Assembly: GCA_963573385.1 (NCBI GenBank)
Contig: CAUYLG010022205.1
Location: forward strand, 1-64,000
Direction of reading: 5' to 3'
DNA: 64,000 bases
From: Cacajao melanocephalus
Taxonomy: Eukaryota > Chordata > Mammalia > Primates > Pitheciidae
Below, piece by piece: positions 34,680-47,155 of this stretch. Every line of letters starts with the position of its first letter. Position 1 is the stretch's first letter. Position numbers and translations under genes: made by a program. The notes beneath the pieces were generated by a model that saw only the letters and a program-made list of their open reading frames with translations, was not told where the DNA came from and did no database searches.

Positions 34680-34905
34680 TATGAATGTGCCTGCAACATT
34701 CCAGGGGCTGTTCAGAGCACATCACGTGTCTTTATTTACTTAATCTTCACAATGACTCTATGAATTGGCACTATTATTATCAGCCTTATTGACAGATTGA
34801 GAAGCTGAGGCACCAAGAGGTTCAAGGACATTGCTGCAAATTGTATCAGTGATAAGCAGCTGAACTAGGATTTAAAAAACAAGCAGTTTGCCTCCAAATT
34901 CTGTC
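34680..34905 (-). mobile_element. MIR SINE
   Basis: Antisense MIR order: gtgtctttatttacttaatc, ttcacaatgactctatga, attgagaagctgaggca, tgataagcagctgaactagg. It is near full length. Confidence 0.8.
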
Positions 34906-34917
34906 TATGCCATAAAC

Positions 34918-35133
34918 CAAGGAGCAACAAACTTTGTGAAGGGCGAGATAACAAATATTTCGGACTTGGTGGACCATGCAATCTCTGTAACAGCTTATCA
35001 ATTCTGCCTCTGTAATAAGAAAGCAGCCATAAACAATATGTGAATAAATGAGCAAGTCTATGTTTTGATAAAATCTTATTTACATAAACAATGGGCTAGA
35101 TTTGACCTATGGGCCATGGTTTGCCTATCCCTG
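34918..35133. mobile_element. Short hAT-Charlie element (MER3/MER33 group)
   Basis: Both ends are visible: ccaaggagcaacaaacttt on the left and ggtttgcctatccctg on the right. Inside are taacaaatatttcggac, gcagccataaacaatatgtg and cttatttacataaacaatgg. Length is about 216 bp. It is the same orientation as the copy at 45630 and opposite to that at 42078. Confidence 0.75.
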
Positions 35134-35231
35134 ATCTAAAACAGAATAATATATTTCCCGTTATGTATGCAGAGGATTTAAGTAAAGCCTTCTTTTTACT
35201 ATCTTCTATTTCCTGTTTACTGGTCAGACAT

Positions 35232-35412
35232 CAGTGGTTCTCAATCTGGGGTGATTGTGCATTTTTTGTTTATCACAATTAGGAAGGTTGCTGCAGCATC
35301 TGTTGTGTAAAGGCCATGCATGATATTAAACATCCTACAATGTCCAGGGTAGCTGCACAGTAAAGGATTATGTGGCTCCCTATGTTAACTATGCCAAGAG
35401 TGAGAAACCTTG
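35232..35412 (+). mobile_element. MER20 with internal deletion
   Basis: It starts at the intact end cagtggttctcaatctgggg and includes ttaaacatcctacaatgtcc. It ends gtgagaaaccttg. At 181 bp it is shorter than the usual 219 bp. Confidence 0.85.
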
Positions 35413-36284
35413 GACCAGTTGAATCAGATTTATTTTCCAACCTGTAAAGTGCCCCCTCTTCTCTATTTCTCTCAGCATGATGGTACTCCTTTCTTACTGC
35501 CTCCTAGATAGCTCAACACTTCCAAATAACAACAATGATGATTATGGCAGTGGTGGTGGTGGCTGGCATGTAGTTAGCACCCATTATGGACTGGGTAATT
35601 GTACATATAATATCTCACTCTTAAAATATCCTGTTTTGTTAAAAAATAAATTCACAAAGTAGGTATTATGATTTTGGTTCTTCATATAAATAAATATAAG
35701 CGCCTATATCCAAAACCTGGATCCTTCCATCTACCCTGCTGCCTCTTTCTTCTTATAATGAATTCTATAATTGGACATAAACATTAGACATAGGACTTTA
35801 CAGTCTGGACAGCCTCCATAAACACCAGTTATGCTAGGAGAGATTGCTAGACTTATCTATTTAAGTTTTATTTGTAAAATTGCTTCTCTAACCATCATTA
35901 ACTCAAAAATAGCTTTTGTGAGGATCTTGGACTGAAAATTTGATGTTTTGCCTCCTTTTCCACGTCAGGAAATAAGGTCAGTGGTCAACCCCATGCCTTC
36001 CCTGTTGATAATAGTTTTTGCATGCAGATATTTTCCCTTTCCATTGCTTTACCTCCTACCTAGTCTGCCTTGAGATGGAGCTCCCACTGTCCTGAAAGGA
36101 AGTAACCTGTGGACAGAGGTTGAAAAGGAAAAGAGATCTGGAAGAGCACAACAAATGTGGACACTGGAGGAGGCTATGCATATGAAATTAGAGTAGTAGC
36201 CCAAAGGCCTACCAGGAAAAGCAGTGGAGCTTGAGGCTCGTGTGCCCAACCTCATTCCCATTCTCATCATGATGCCTTAGTTGT
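35413..36284. other. Unassigned sequence
   Basis: A short GGT-rich patch (ggcagtggtggtggtggc) lies near 35546. Nothing else is recognised. Confidence 0.4.
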
Positions 36285-36900
36285 GTTCATTCATCCAACA
36301 AACATTACTGAGCCCCATGTTGCATGCCTGTCAGTCATCTAGGTATTGAGATATGGTAGTGATCAGGACAGACAAAAGCCTCAACTCAAAGACCCTATAA
36401 AGTAAAAGTGACTTCTACAGTATGATGGAAAGTAACAGGCATTCTGAAGAAAAGTAAATCAGCAAAGGAAATGGGAAGTGCTGGAAGGAAGACTCCAAAT
36501 TGTCAATGAGGTGGTTCGAATAGGTCTGTCTGTGAAGGTTACTGGAAGATTTGAAAGAGGTGAGAGAGCAAGTCATCAAGATATCTAGGGGGAAAAGTTC
36601 TAGAAGGAGGGAACCACAAGGACATATACCTTGAGGTTGAAAGATACATGGTTAATTGTAGGAGTGGTAAGGAGACTTGTGTGGCTGGACTGGAGGCAGA
36701 TAAGGGTGGAAGTTAAAGAGATAAGTGGGGAAATGTCCAGACAGTACAGTGTCCATAGAATGTGAGGAGGACTGGCTTTTGTTCTGGGCAAGATTGGGAA
36801 TCATTGGGAGGGTTATGAGCAAGGAAATTAGAAGAGCTGCATTGTTTGAAAATGGATTCCTCTGGATGCAAAGTTGAGAAGAGAGTATCCATTCTACAGA
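36285..36900 (-). mobile_element. L2 fragment (antisense)
   Basis: Antisense L2 start gttcattcatccaacaaaca, then text corresponding to the body: ctgtctgtgaaggttactgg, gttgaaagatacatgg, gtgtggctggactggaggca, tcattgggagggttatgagc, gaaaatggattcc. The minus frame 36652-36981 (109 codons) is in this repeat. Confidence 0.65.
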
Positions 36901-38171
36901 TGAGGAGGGTCTAGTTATATAAATTTCTTTCTCCTTTGAGATTTCCTTCTCTTCTTTTTTCCCAAGCCAGAGAATAACCACATGTATGAGAGTTTATTTG
37001 GGAGTTATAAGAGTTGTCTTTATCAAAATTTTAAGACTAGAAGAGACATTGATGATCATCTCATCCTGTTCTCTAATTTTACTGATGAGAAAACCAAGAA
37101 CAGTTTATTGTTTACTATGATTTGATGTTAAGGGTGCTAGGGGTCCAAAGTCTGCCTAGCTTTCTAGTAGTTGCAGGCAAAACCAAGACAAAAAAAAAAA
37201 AAAAAAAAAGTCTTGCCCAAGACATCACCAGTCTGCCAAATGAGAAAATAAGCAATTTCAAAAGGGCATATGTAGTATGACAGAAGTATGCTTGGTACTA
37301 TTGAAGTACAGAGGAGAGATATCCAACTCAGCCTGGAGATCAGTGAGGGCCTCCTGGATGAGACAACCCAAAGTCAGTGTCCTATTTGAGTTCTGGGCTG
37401 GGGCCTCAGTCTGACCAGCTCTCCTGCCTCATCTGTCTAGTTTTCTTCTTTCTACAACATGGCACCTTTTAGGAGACAGAAGACCTACCTGCATAAAAAA
37501 GAAGAAGCCTCCAATTATTTAGAAAGATAAAAGGCAATGCGGCAGTGAAAACTTGTTTCATAATTTCTGTGACAGAATTATAGATATACAAAAATAGAAA
37601 TGATATATCAAAGACTGTAATTCTTTGGCTTTCCAAATCTCATTTGCAGTGGTCATTGTCTCCTGGGATTTAGGCTTGGTTTTCTCTGGGTGATAGCAAT
37701 AGTTCTGAGAATAATTAATATACTGCTGCTTATTCATAAAGCCTCCCAAAGACCAGGAGGGTGGCAATTTAATAAACATAATAGTAAGTACAAATCAGCT
37801 GCCCTGTTATACTTGTTCTTGACTTTTTTGTTCCCATCTTAAGACCTCAAGCAGTTTATTGACATTAATTAATTAACTCAACACCCTTGGGTGAGACTGG
37901 TGGATATTAATATTATCCTTCATCTTACAGAAAAGAAATTGAATCAAAGCTCTCTCCTTGACCAAATTCTGGAACAGGCAGAGTTGGTTTCTCTTGCTTT
38001 TCTAGATCCGTTTTTATTCTGTCTTTTGCTTTTCCTCATTTATTCTGTATCAGTAGTTCTAGAGGCTCAATGTTGTGTCCACACCATTTCCTAGAATTGT
38101 AGTCCATGAGCTGCCAACTTTTTATGTTCAACTATAGCCATGCCCAGCTCGTCTGTTATACCAACTTCACA
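36901..38171. other. Unassigned stretch with a poly(A) run
   Basis: About 1.3 kb. Near 37035-37110 agacattgatgatcatctca resembles MIR3-type sequence. A 20-base A run starts near 37190 without a recognisable retroposon body before it. Confidence 0.4.
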
Positions 38172-38350
38172 GCAGGCAGTAGGGTGTGGTTAAATGTATG
38201 GTTTCTAGGTAAGACTGCTGGCATTTGAACTTTGATCCCAGCACTAATAGTCTTGTGAATGTGGGTAAGTTACTTAACAACTCTGTGTCTTTTTTCTCAT
38301 TGATAGCCGAGATATGATCAGTGTGCCCACCTAGGGTTGTTGCATACATT
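38172..38350 (+). mobile_element. MIR SINE
   Basis: Plus-strand MIR: agtagggtgtggttaaatgt, aatgtgggtaagttactta, caactctgtgtc, cctagggttgttgcata. Confidence 0.75.
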
Positions 38351-38577
38351 AACTGAAAGAATACATGGAAAAGTGATTCTGAGTTCAAATCCCAGTATAT
38401 TACTTTGTTACTGTGAGGCATTCTCTATGCCTCAGTCTCAATTCCTGTTACCTGTAGATATAATTACTGGTAAGGGAGTGATGAGTTTTAAAGGACAAGT
38501 CATGTGTATTTTACTCAAACTCAGGTTTGACTCAAACTCAGAGTCACAGAACTGGAAGCAAACTCCATCATCTAGTC
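38351..38577. other. Unassigned, ending in an MIR3-like scrap
   Basis: Text at 38541-38577 (agaactggaagcaaactcca) resembles MIR3. The rest is not recognised. Confidence 0.35.
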
Positions 38578-38677
38578 CAGGGATTGGCATCATGGGCTTG
38601 TGACCTAAATTCAGCTCACTGTCTACATCTTACAGTCCATGCTCTAAGAATTGTTGAGAAAAGAAAATAAAAATAAA
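38578..38677. mobile_element. MER33-like fragment cut by an Alu
   Basis: It starts cagggattggcatcatggg, a diverged terminal repeat, and passes tacagtccatgctctaaga. The Alu begins at 38678, and the remainder of the element is not found beyond it. Confidence 0.55.
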
Positions 38678-38995
38678 GGCCAGTCACAGTGGCTCACTCC
38701 TGTAATCCCAACACTTTGGGAGGCCAAGGCAGGAAGATTGCTTGAGCCCAGGAGTTTGAGGCCAGCCTGGGCAACATAGCAAAACCCCATCACTCAATTA
38801 AAAAAAAAAAATGAGCTGGACATGGTTGTGTGCATCTATAGTCCTAGCTACTCAGGAGGCTGAGGCAGGAGTATGGGAGTATTGCTTGAGCCCAGGAGTT
38901 CAAGGCTGCAGTGAACTATGATCATGCCACTACACCCCAGCCTGGATGACAGAGCAAGACCCCATCTCTAAAACAAACAAACAAACAAAAAACAC
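38678..38995 (+). mobile_element. Full-length Alu
   Basis: A two-arm Alu runs from ggccagtcacagtggctcac to an A-tail turned into AAAC units. A 12-base insertion-like duplication (ggagtat) sits in the right arm near 38870. Confidence 0.95.
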
Positions 38996-39479
38996 ATTTT
39001 GTTTAGTATACATGTATACATTAGCCAGGGACTGTTAGACTCAATGCCTAAACCAAAAAAAGTGAAAGGAATTGTGGACAAAATAGAAAGGAAAACTCTT
39101 TGGAGTATGAGCACATTGCATGCACCTGAATGTTCCAGAAAGTAGCTACCACTCACTCTACTGAAAGGAAGGATTGTCCTGTAATTGATATACCCATATG
39201 CAAATAAAAATTGATTTGTGATTCTATTCCATATCATAGCAGCAATAGAATCAGAACCTGTAAACTTGATATCATGTCTCAGTCTAATTAATTTGGAGAA
39301 TGCAGAGAATGTTAGAACTGGAAGGAAATGTAGAGATACTGCAGATCTCTCACTGTTCAGCTATGCATTCAGGCCTGCTGAATGGAAGGCCAATAGAAGT
39401 TCAAAGACTGAGTTTACAGTCTGGTAGGTGAGCCTTAATTTTCATTCAGGAAAGATTTCATCTAAACCTGGGTAAATAT
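38996..39479. other. Unassigned sequence
   Basis: Nothing recognised, apart from an MIR3-like phrase (gttagaactggaaggaaatg) near 39310. Confidence 0.4.
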
Positions 39480-40215
39480 TTTCAATAGCTTTAATGGGGT
39501 ATAAATAATATATCAACAAATTCACTCATTTAAAGTGAACAATTCAACAGTTTTCAGTTTATTTCCAGACTTCTTCAGCCATCACCATGATCTAATTTTG
39601 GAATTTTTTCTGACCCCCAAAAGAAAGCAAATACATGTTAGCAGTTATTCTCCATCTTCATCCCCTGCTTACACATCCAGGTCTAGCTAATCTACTTTCT
39701 GTCTCTATAGATATGTGATTTTGAACATTTTATATAAGTAGAACAGTGCAACTGGAAAAATGCAATGTTCTTTTGTGTCTGGCTTCTTTCACTGAGCATA
39801 ACGTTTTCAAGGTTTATCCATGCTGTAGCATGTTTCTGTATTTTGTTCCTTTTGTATTGCTGAACGGTATTCCATTGTATGAATATACCACATTTTTAAA
39901 TCTATTCACTAGTCAATGGACATATGGGTTGTGTCCACTTTGGGGCTATTATGAATAATGCTGTTATGAACATTTGGCCACAGTCTTTGTGTGATCATAT
40001 GTTTCCATTTCTGTTGGTTAGATACCTAAGGGTAGAATTGCTGGGTCTTGCTATTAACTGTGTTTAACTTTTTAAGAAACTGTCAACCTATTTTCCAAAG
40101 TGGTTGCACCATTTTACTATCCCACCAGCAATTTATGACAGGTTCAATTTCTGCACATTTTGTCCAACACTTGTTATCTAGACCTGGGTAATGTTTTAAT
40201 TGACACTAGAATGCC
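39480..40215 (-). mobile_element. Old L1 (L1MC/ME-like) 3' end
   Basis: Antisense 3' region: tcaatagctttaatggggta, tcatttaaagtgaacaattc, ctttctgtctctatagatat, ggcttctttcactgagcata, gtattccattgtatgaatat, ccaaagtggttgcaccattt. All frames are broken. Confidence 0.85.
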
Positions 40216-41006
<791 letters not shown>

Positions 41007-41221
41007 TGCCACTGATTCTTAAGCAGGGCAGTTTTTGCCCCCAAAGGAATAGTTAGTTAGCTATGGCTGGAGACATTTTTAATTGCCATGATTTGGGGCG
41101 GGATGCTACTGGCATCTGGGGATAGACGCCAAGGATGCTGCATCCTACAATGCATAGGATAGCACCCACAACAAAGATTTATCCAATCTAAGTGTGAGTG
41201 GTGTCAAATGGAGAAACTCTA
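41007..41221 (+). mobile_element. MER20
   Basis: It continues from cactgattcttaagcagggc through gcccccaaaggaa, ggctggagacatttttaatt, gatgctactggcatctgggg, gctgcatcctacaatgcata and acaacaaagatttatccaat to atggagaaactct. Confidence 0.85.
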
Positions 41222-41934
41222 CTTTAGCTGATGCATCTGAAGGTGAAATAAATAGAATCACTTGAAATGTTTGCTTCCCCTTATTTTGCTTCCTGCTTAC
41301 ATATGCTGAATCATTCTCCTTATTCAGGGAGTTTTCAATCTTTGGGTTGTAGAGGTGAAGGCTGGGCTGTATATTTGTGATAAAGATCTCCAGTTGACTG
41401 TTACTCTTTCTCCATTTTCTCTCTCCAACCCAATTTAAAACTATTGCTCTAAACATTTCATAATACCTGTGTTCCATCTCAAAGGAAATTAACATTTAGC
41501 ATAAATAAGTTGGAAGAATGGATATTTTCCTATTCCCATTTGTTATTCTGTTCTTTCTTCTATGATATTCAGTTCTTTCTTCTATGATAATACATTGGAT
41601 ATTTGGAGCAAATCTCTAGGTTGTCAAAGCCCAAATTAGACAATGTCTACTACTGTTTTCCAGGAAATACAAGATAATATTTTATTTTCATGTAATTAGT
41701 CTCCACTTGATCTTGGCAAGACCAGCTTCTCACTGAAATAATACCAGCAAACCCTTTTGAGACTATAAATTTTATAATGAGCATGGGCCCTAGAATCTTG
41801 CTGTGTTCTACTTGAGTTATTTGGACACTTTTTTATGGAACAACTGTGAGTTTAGTTGAGCATAATTTCTCTTCTGAACCACAAATCCTGTTTTTAAATG
41901 ATTGCAAAAGGTGTTATGCCAGTGAACACAACTC
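41222..41934. other. Unassigned sequence
   Basis: It contains a small tandem duplication. The minus frame 41145-41495 (116 codons) starts in the MER20 and shows no protein likeness. Confidence 0.4.
41550..41589. repeat. Tandem duplication, period 22
   Basis: GTTCTTTCTTCTATGATA occurs at 41550-41567 and again at 41572-41589. Confidence 0.9.
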
Positions 41935-42077
41935 AGCATAGGGGAAAGAACATGAGCTCTGAAACAGATGGCTCAGATCCCAGGCCTACCACTTATAAGC
42001 TGTGTGGCCTAAGGCAAGTTGCTTAAGGACTCTGAGTGATAGTTTCTTCATTTATAATTTGGGAATAGGATCTAACT
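41935..42077 (+). mobile_element. MIR SINE, truncated by a hAT insertion
   Basis: Plus-strand MIR: acatgagctctgaaacagat, taccacttataagctgtgtg, cctaaggcaagttgcttaag, agtttcttcatttataattt. It stops at the hAT element that begins at 42078. Confidence 0.85.
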
Positions 42078-42300
42078 CAGAGGTCCAACAAACTACTGTC
42101 CATAGCCAAATCTGGCCTGTGGCTTGTTTTTGTAAATAAAGTTTTATGGGAACACAGCCATGCCCACTCATTTTCATATTGCCTAGAATTGCTTTTGTGC
42201 TACTGCAGCAGAGTTGAGTAGTTGTGACAGAGACTGTGTGTCTTCAACGCCTTAAATATTTACTATCTCATCCTTGACAGAAAAAGTTGGTCAATGGCAG
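42078..42300. mobile_element. Short hAT-Charlie element with 8 bp target duplication
   Basis: Same family as 34918-35133, read from the other end: cagaggtccaacaaactact, ttgtttttgtaaataaagtt, gtgctactgcagcagagttg, aatatttactatctcat. ATCTAACT precedes it (42070-42077) and CTCTAACT follows (42301-42308), seven of eight identical. The 8 bp length and the TCTA core are as expected for this transposase group. Confidence 0.85.
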
Positions 42301-42414
42301 CTCTAACTCAACTATTTGGTGGAACTTAGAGTTAGTATACATAAACCTAATCTTAGATAGAATCCCTGAAAATATTAGTACCTATTCCTTTCTAGACCCA
42401 ATAAATTGTTCTTA

Positions 42415-42600
42415 ACAGCAATAATACTAAAGCTAGGATTCATCCAACATTTAATGAGTAGGTACCTACATATAAGAAGATTTTAAATTTCACAACAGCC
42501 TAGTAGGCATAATTTTCATTTCATATATGAAAAAGTGGAGTTTAAGAGAGATTAACTTCCTCAGTGTCACACAGCTAATTAGGAGAGTTAATGAGAAAAT
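42415..42600 (-). mobile_element. MIR SINE
   Basis: Antisense MIR: catccaacatttaatgagta, tcacaacagcctagtaggca, aagagagattaacttcctca, gtgtcacacagctaatta. Confidence 0.75.
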
Positions 42601-43199
42601 ATAAATACCACAGCTGTTTTGGTTTTCTCTTTCCTCCTATTTAACAATCCTGACCTTTGCTGGACAGTTTTTGAAACATCTGAAAAAAAAAAAAAAGTAG
42701 CTGACTGTTTAAACAAGTGAATGAACCTCAAAGGCTAGAGCACAGATTGATTTTGAATATTTGCTGCTTATTGCTTTCTAAAAGCTTTTATGTTTATATT
42801 AATTTGTTGCTGTCTTCTTGTTCTCTAGTCTTTATCATACTTCAGTTCTCTTTTCACTCATTATGCTTCTCTCCTTCCGCTCCCAAGCTCTCTCCCCTTT
42901 CTTAACAAAGAGCATTCATAAGAGAGGGTAATGAGCGTCTTCTGCATCTGTGAAGCTAAAGAGCAGGCCACTGAAAGAAGCAAGCTACACATTCCCGTGC
43001 CACTCTTCTAAAGCTAATTGTCACCAGTGCTATTGATTCCAAGGGACTTTTCATGTTCACAAAACACTGTTGTCCCTAAAGACAGGCTATTGTCTTTGTG
43101 ACTTATTATTTCAGGACAGATCTCACAGCTCTTACAAATATATTTAAGAACAAAAAACAAACTTCATAGTCACTTCATGTGATGGGTTATAGGAAAGAA
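42601..43199. other. Unassigned sequence with a short poly(A)
   Basis: A 13-base A run lies near 42683. No retroposon body is recognised on either side. Confidence 0.4.
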
Positions 43200-43450
43200 A
43201 GACATCCAGGATCGAGATGTGTGACTCTTTGTACGGTCATTGGCATGTGAATGTATACTTCCATGTATTACTGTCTGGCATCTGGGGGTGTGTCTCTATA
43301 GATGTTCATCTGCTATCTGTGGTGTGTTTCCATAGATCGCCATTCGGTTCTTGGATATGTATATATATATATATATCCATTGATGGTCATCTGGCATTGA
43401 GATGTGTGTTTCCATAGATGGACTTCCAGTATCTATGGGTATCTGGCTCT
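43200..43450 (+). repeat. Degenerate minisatellite, about 35 bp period, six or more units
   Basis: Successive units begin near 43216, 43251, 43287, 43321, 43355 and 43401. Common core words are gtgtgtttccatagatgg and tcatctggcatct. Units are 34-36 bp, except the fifth, which is lengthened by an AT dinucleotide run (43359-43376). The unit length is not a multiple of three, so it is not a protein repeat. Confidence 0.75.
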
Positions 43451-43794
43451 GTGGCTTCACAGAGAGGGAGCCTTATCCTGCTCTTTGGCACATCTTCATC
43501 CTGGGAAAGTATTTTCCCCTCTATTGAGGGTTAGTGAAGCTCCCTTTACTTTTCTCTCAATTGGTCCTAGTCCTACTCTCTGTAGCTATCTGGAATAATG
43601 TCTAATCACTCTTCTACATGGTTGCTCTTCAGAGCATATGATGAGTCTTAGCTAATTCACCAAAGCCTCGATTTCTCTATAATAAAACCTGTACAGCCTT
43701 TCAAATGTTTTTTATAAGACAAGATTCTGACGCTTTATTATCCTAGGGATGCTTATATTGATCCATTATAGTATGTCTATGTCGATGTCTTTCT
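43451..43794. other. Unassigned sequence
   Basis: Nothing recognised. Confidence 0.4.
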
Positions 43795-44240
43795 TTTCCA
43801 GGTATAACTTCTTTTCTGATTCCAGAAGTAATGAATGTTTTTTATATAAAATAAAAATCTTGGACAGTATGTAACTCCAAAAGAACAAAAGGAAAGGAAG
43901 AAAGGAAGGAAGGAAGGGAGGAATGAAGAAAGAAAAAAAATCACCCATTATTCCATTACCCAAATAACATTTTTAAAATTTTGGTCCTTATTTTCTAGTT
44001 TTTGTGTGTGTGAGTGAATAAATGTATGTTTACACATCTACTTATCTGTATCTCCATCTACAGCTGTATTTTTATATGCTGGTGTAGAGATCCAACTACA
44101 TGAAGCTTTCCATATTGATTTTGTATATTCAGAGCATGCACACTTTCTCTCACAGCAAATAGTATTCACAAATATTATTCTTTTTTTATTTGCATAATAT
44201 TTATTACCTATCATGCGGATACATGAGAATTGGTCTGTGC
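43795..44240. mobile_element. Old L1-like fragment carrying a GGAA repeat
   Basis: Phrases aaaatcacccattattccat, then ttattttctagtttttgtg, match the same old repeat as at 29.6 kb. A (GGAA)n tract (43888-43938) has expanded inside it. Confidence 0.4.
43888..43938. repeat. (GGAA)n-rich tract
   Basis: Purine tract with about six GGAA or GAAA units in a row. It is short compared with GGAA microsatellites known to bind ETS-type proteins. Confidence 0.85.
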
Positions 44241-45289
44241 CCTTTTAAAAATGTGACTGACAGAAGCTACCACAATGCTCCAAAATGAACAAAGCATGGC
44301 AGTGGGGCTCACCTTAGCTTTGTCCTACATCTTTACTTCTCTTCTTCTTCATATAAATGTGGGCCTTGAAATTAATTTACTTTTCTTAGTTTGCAAATCA
44401 ACTTTTTCTTTAGCACGTGAACACCTTTAACATAGCAATTTACAGGGAAAGGGCCGTTTTGCAAATGTGATATCTTATGTATATCAGCTACAAGACATAC
44501 CAGAATACAATCATGCAAAAGGAAAGTTGTCACTGTGTTTGGCTCAAGTTGTCTTGTGATTTGTGTGCATGTGTGTGCACACATGTATCTTTGTACAAGC
44601 AGTAAGAAGTCATTCAAATAGATCTTATCGCCTCATTTGCAATCATTTTCTGCTCTGTTCCTCCTCAGTATCCCTTTTAAGGTGATAAACTGTACATTTA
44701 AATGTTGACTTTTTCTGTTTTGTGTATATAAATGTGAACATTTTGGAAATTTTAATAGCAAAGTTTATATGCTGCGGTGCAATGTGTTTCAGATTTCCAG
44801 TCATTCTGTGTGTTCCATGTAAGTAGGAAATATCATTTGCAATGTGTTTTAATTATCTAAAACAAGAATTCTCAGTCTAGGTTCATGGATGCCTCAGAAT
44901 CAATGGATATTTTAGGGGAAGGTGGTTATGAATTCCTGGAAATCGCAAATTTTTTGAGCATTTTCTTTTTCCTGGAGATAAGGTTCTTACTAGATTTTCT
45001 AATGGCCGACAATGATTGCTCTAAAGAATAACTTCATAAAACATTCTTGAAAATTCTTAGTGGTTTTGCTCAGAGAGATGCCATCATCATGGCAAAAAAA
45101 ATGGCTAATAGAAGGCAATAATTTGAGAATGCATTAAACTTTCCAGGTGGATGGCCTTTTTTCTTATATGACTTGTTTGTCATATTAGGTATTGATTTAT
45201 ATATATGAGAATGGGCTTACAGCATCCAGCAAAGTCTTTTTCCCCAGTTATTTCTGAGATTCCCCCAGGAAGTGTCTTGAGATATCCTC
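44241..45289. other. Mostly unassigned, with a hAT-like segment
   Basis: At 44862-45000, acaagaattctcagtctagg and gaattcctggaaatcgcaaa resemble one end of an old non-autonomous hAT element. The remainder is not recognised. Confidence 0.35.
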
Positions 45290-45495
45290 TACCCAGATTT
45301 CCTGGGTTCTATTCCTGGCTCCAATGCTAAAAGTCACACTGCCTCAGTTTCCTCATGTATAATATTGCAACAATAATAGAATCTGTGTTTCAAGGCTATT
45401 ATGAGGACTCAATTAGTTCACATATGTAAAGCACACAGAAGAGTGCCTGGTATACCATAAACACTCCATAAATATTGTTATTGTTGTTATATTTA
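45290..45495 (+). mobile_element. MIR SINE
   Basis: Plus-strand MIR: tgggttctattcctggctcc, tcacactgcctcagtttcct, aggctattatgaggactcaa, gtgcctggtataccataaac. Confidence 0.85.
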
Positions 45496-45629
45496 TTTAT
45501 TTTTACAAATAAGATAGGTTAATAGTTAAATGACTTGTTTCAGCCATCACAATTAGAGAGTAACTGACACATGATAAATATTTCATAATGGGCAGGCCAT
45601 GTTTGAAATTTTGTTTGGACTGACTAACC

Positions 45630-45831
45630 CTAGTCAACAAACTTTGCAAAAAGCTGAATAGTAAATATTGCAAATTTAGTGAGCATGGGTTCTCTGTTGC
45701 TACTACTCAACTCTGCCATTGTGATACCAAAACAGTCATAGATGATATGTAAACAAAGGGGTGTGGCTGTGTTCCACTAAAACGTTATTTACAAAAACAA
45801 GGGCAGTCAGACTCTAGTTTGTAGGCTCCTG
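45630..45831. mobile_element. Short hAT-Charlie element (MER3/MER33 group)
   Basis: ctagtcaacaaactttgc on the left, ctactactcaactctgccat and ctgtgttccactaaaacg inside, and gtttgtaggctcctg on the right. About 200 bp with both ends. Confidence 0.75.
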
Positions 45832-45884
45832 CTTCTCCTTTCCCTTTAGATACTAAAGTTTCTTGTTTCTCAATGCAAAAGTAA

Positions 45885-45920
<36 letters not shown>

Positions 45921-45955
45921 GTATATATATATATATACATATATAATGGAAGATT
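45885..45955. repeat. (TA)n microsatellite
   Basis: About 70 bases of TA repeat broken by a few TG and CA steps. It could extrude a cruciform. Confidence 0.95.
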
Positions 45956-46135
45956 TAGAAATTATAGATAAACAAATTCAACAAAGTTGAAAAATAAAAA
46001 TTGCCTGCATTCTACCACCAGAGAAAACTAGAATTTATATCCTGGTGAATATTCAATAAGTATTCTTCCAGTGGAAAGATGTTTTTAATTTATTCCCTTT
46101 GTAGGTCTCTGGGAACTTAGTTTGTAATTGGCTCG
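45956..46135. other. Unassigned, possibly old L1-like
   Basis: gcctgcattctaccaccaga and aagtattcttccagtgg resemble the old repeat at 43.8 kb, in weaker form. Confidence 0.3.
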
Positions 46136-46513
46136 TCTTAGTCTGTTTTGTGCTGCTATAACAGACTACCAAAAACTGGGTAATTTAAAAAGAAAAGAAA
46201 TTTATTTCTCATGATTCTGGAGCTGGGAAGTCCAAGAGCATGGTGCTAGCTTCTGTTGAAGGCCTTCGTGCTGCATCATCCCATGGCAGAAGTCAGAAAG
46301 GCAAGCGAGACAGAGAAAAAATGGGGGCCAAACTTCATCCTTTTATCAGGAGGCCACTACCATGATAACTAACCCACTTCTGTGATAATATCATTAATTC
46401 ATTTACAAGAGCCGAGTCCTCATGACCTAATCAGACCTCTTAAAGGTGCCACTTCTCAATACTGTTACAACGGTAATTAAATTTCAACATGAGTTTTGGA
46501 AGAAACCATAGCA
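46136..46513 (-). mobile_element. MaLR LTR (MLT1A/MSTD-like)
   Basis: Antisense LTR: ttgtgctgctataacagact, actgggtaatttaaaaagaa, gctgggaagtccaagagcat, gagtcctcatgacctaatca, tttcaacatgagttttgg, ending accatagca. Full length at about 378 bp. Confidence 0.85.
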
Positions 46514-46924
46514 GCTTCTTAACATTAAGGTTCAATTATGTTAATTAGCGGGCAGGGCTACTATCTGGGTCTAGTAGCTATGACACTAAAGGCCAAGGGA
46601 GAGGTGATGAGATCATATCTTGTAGATTTACTCATTTCAGAATTGTCTTCCTTCTTCATTGAATAGCAAACTTCCTTATGTGATTGTCATGCTAGTTGCT
46701 TCAAAACTATGCAATATCTGTGAGGCCTGAATTTCTATCATTATATAATGTATGTGCTAAAACCTTTTAATCCATATCCCATAAGTTTTATTCCATAAAT
46801 TTTATATATCATCCCCAAATTTTATATATGTACAAATAAAAATAGTTAAAATGCTTAATGATTTTAAAAGTTAATGTGAGGGTACACACATACCCTTCTC
46901 TTTGTTTTTGTCATACTTATCTCT
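46514..46924. other. Unassigned AT-rich sequence
   Basis: Two nearby repeats of aaattttatatat near 46795-46825. Nothing else is seen. Confidence 0.4.
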
Positions 46925-47155
46925 GAGCATCATTAATCAACATTTATTGAGCACTTGCTATATACTAGACACCATGGTAAATACTTTACATGTGTAATTT
47001 CACTGAGTCCTTCTCAAAACCTTATGAAACAGATGTAACTGTTCTCATTTTATAGACAAGGAAACAGAGCTTCTAAAGGTTAAATTATTTGTTGAAGACA
47101 ACACAGAGTGAGTGACAGACATTGAGATTTGAACTCAAATCTGTGGATGCCTCTC
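46925..47155 (-). mobile_element. MIR SINE (long copy)
   Basis: Antisense MIR: caacatttattgagcacttg, actttacatgtgtaatttca, cattttatagacaaggaaac, tgagatttgaactcaaatct. One of the best preserved MIRs here. Confidence 0.9.

Noticed and set aside
45885..45955. TA repeat as a replication origin or matrix attachment site
   Set aside because: Composition alone is not evidence, and nothing else around it supports such a role.
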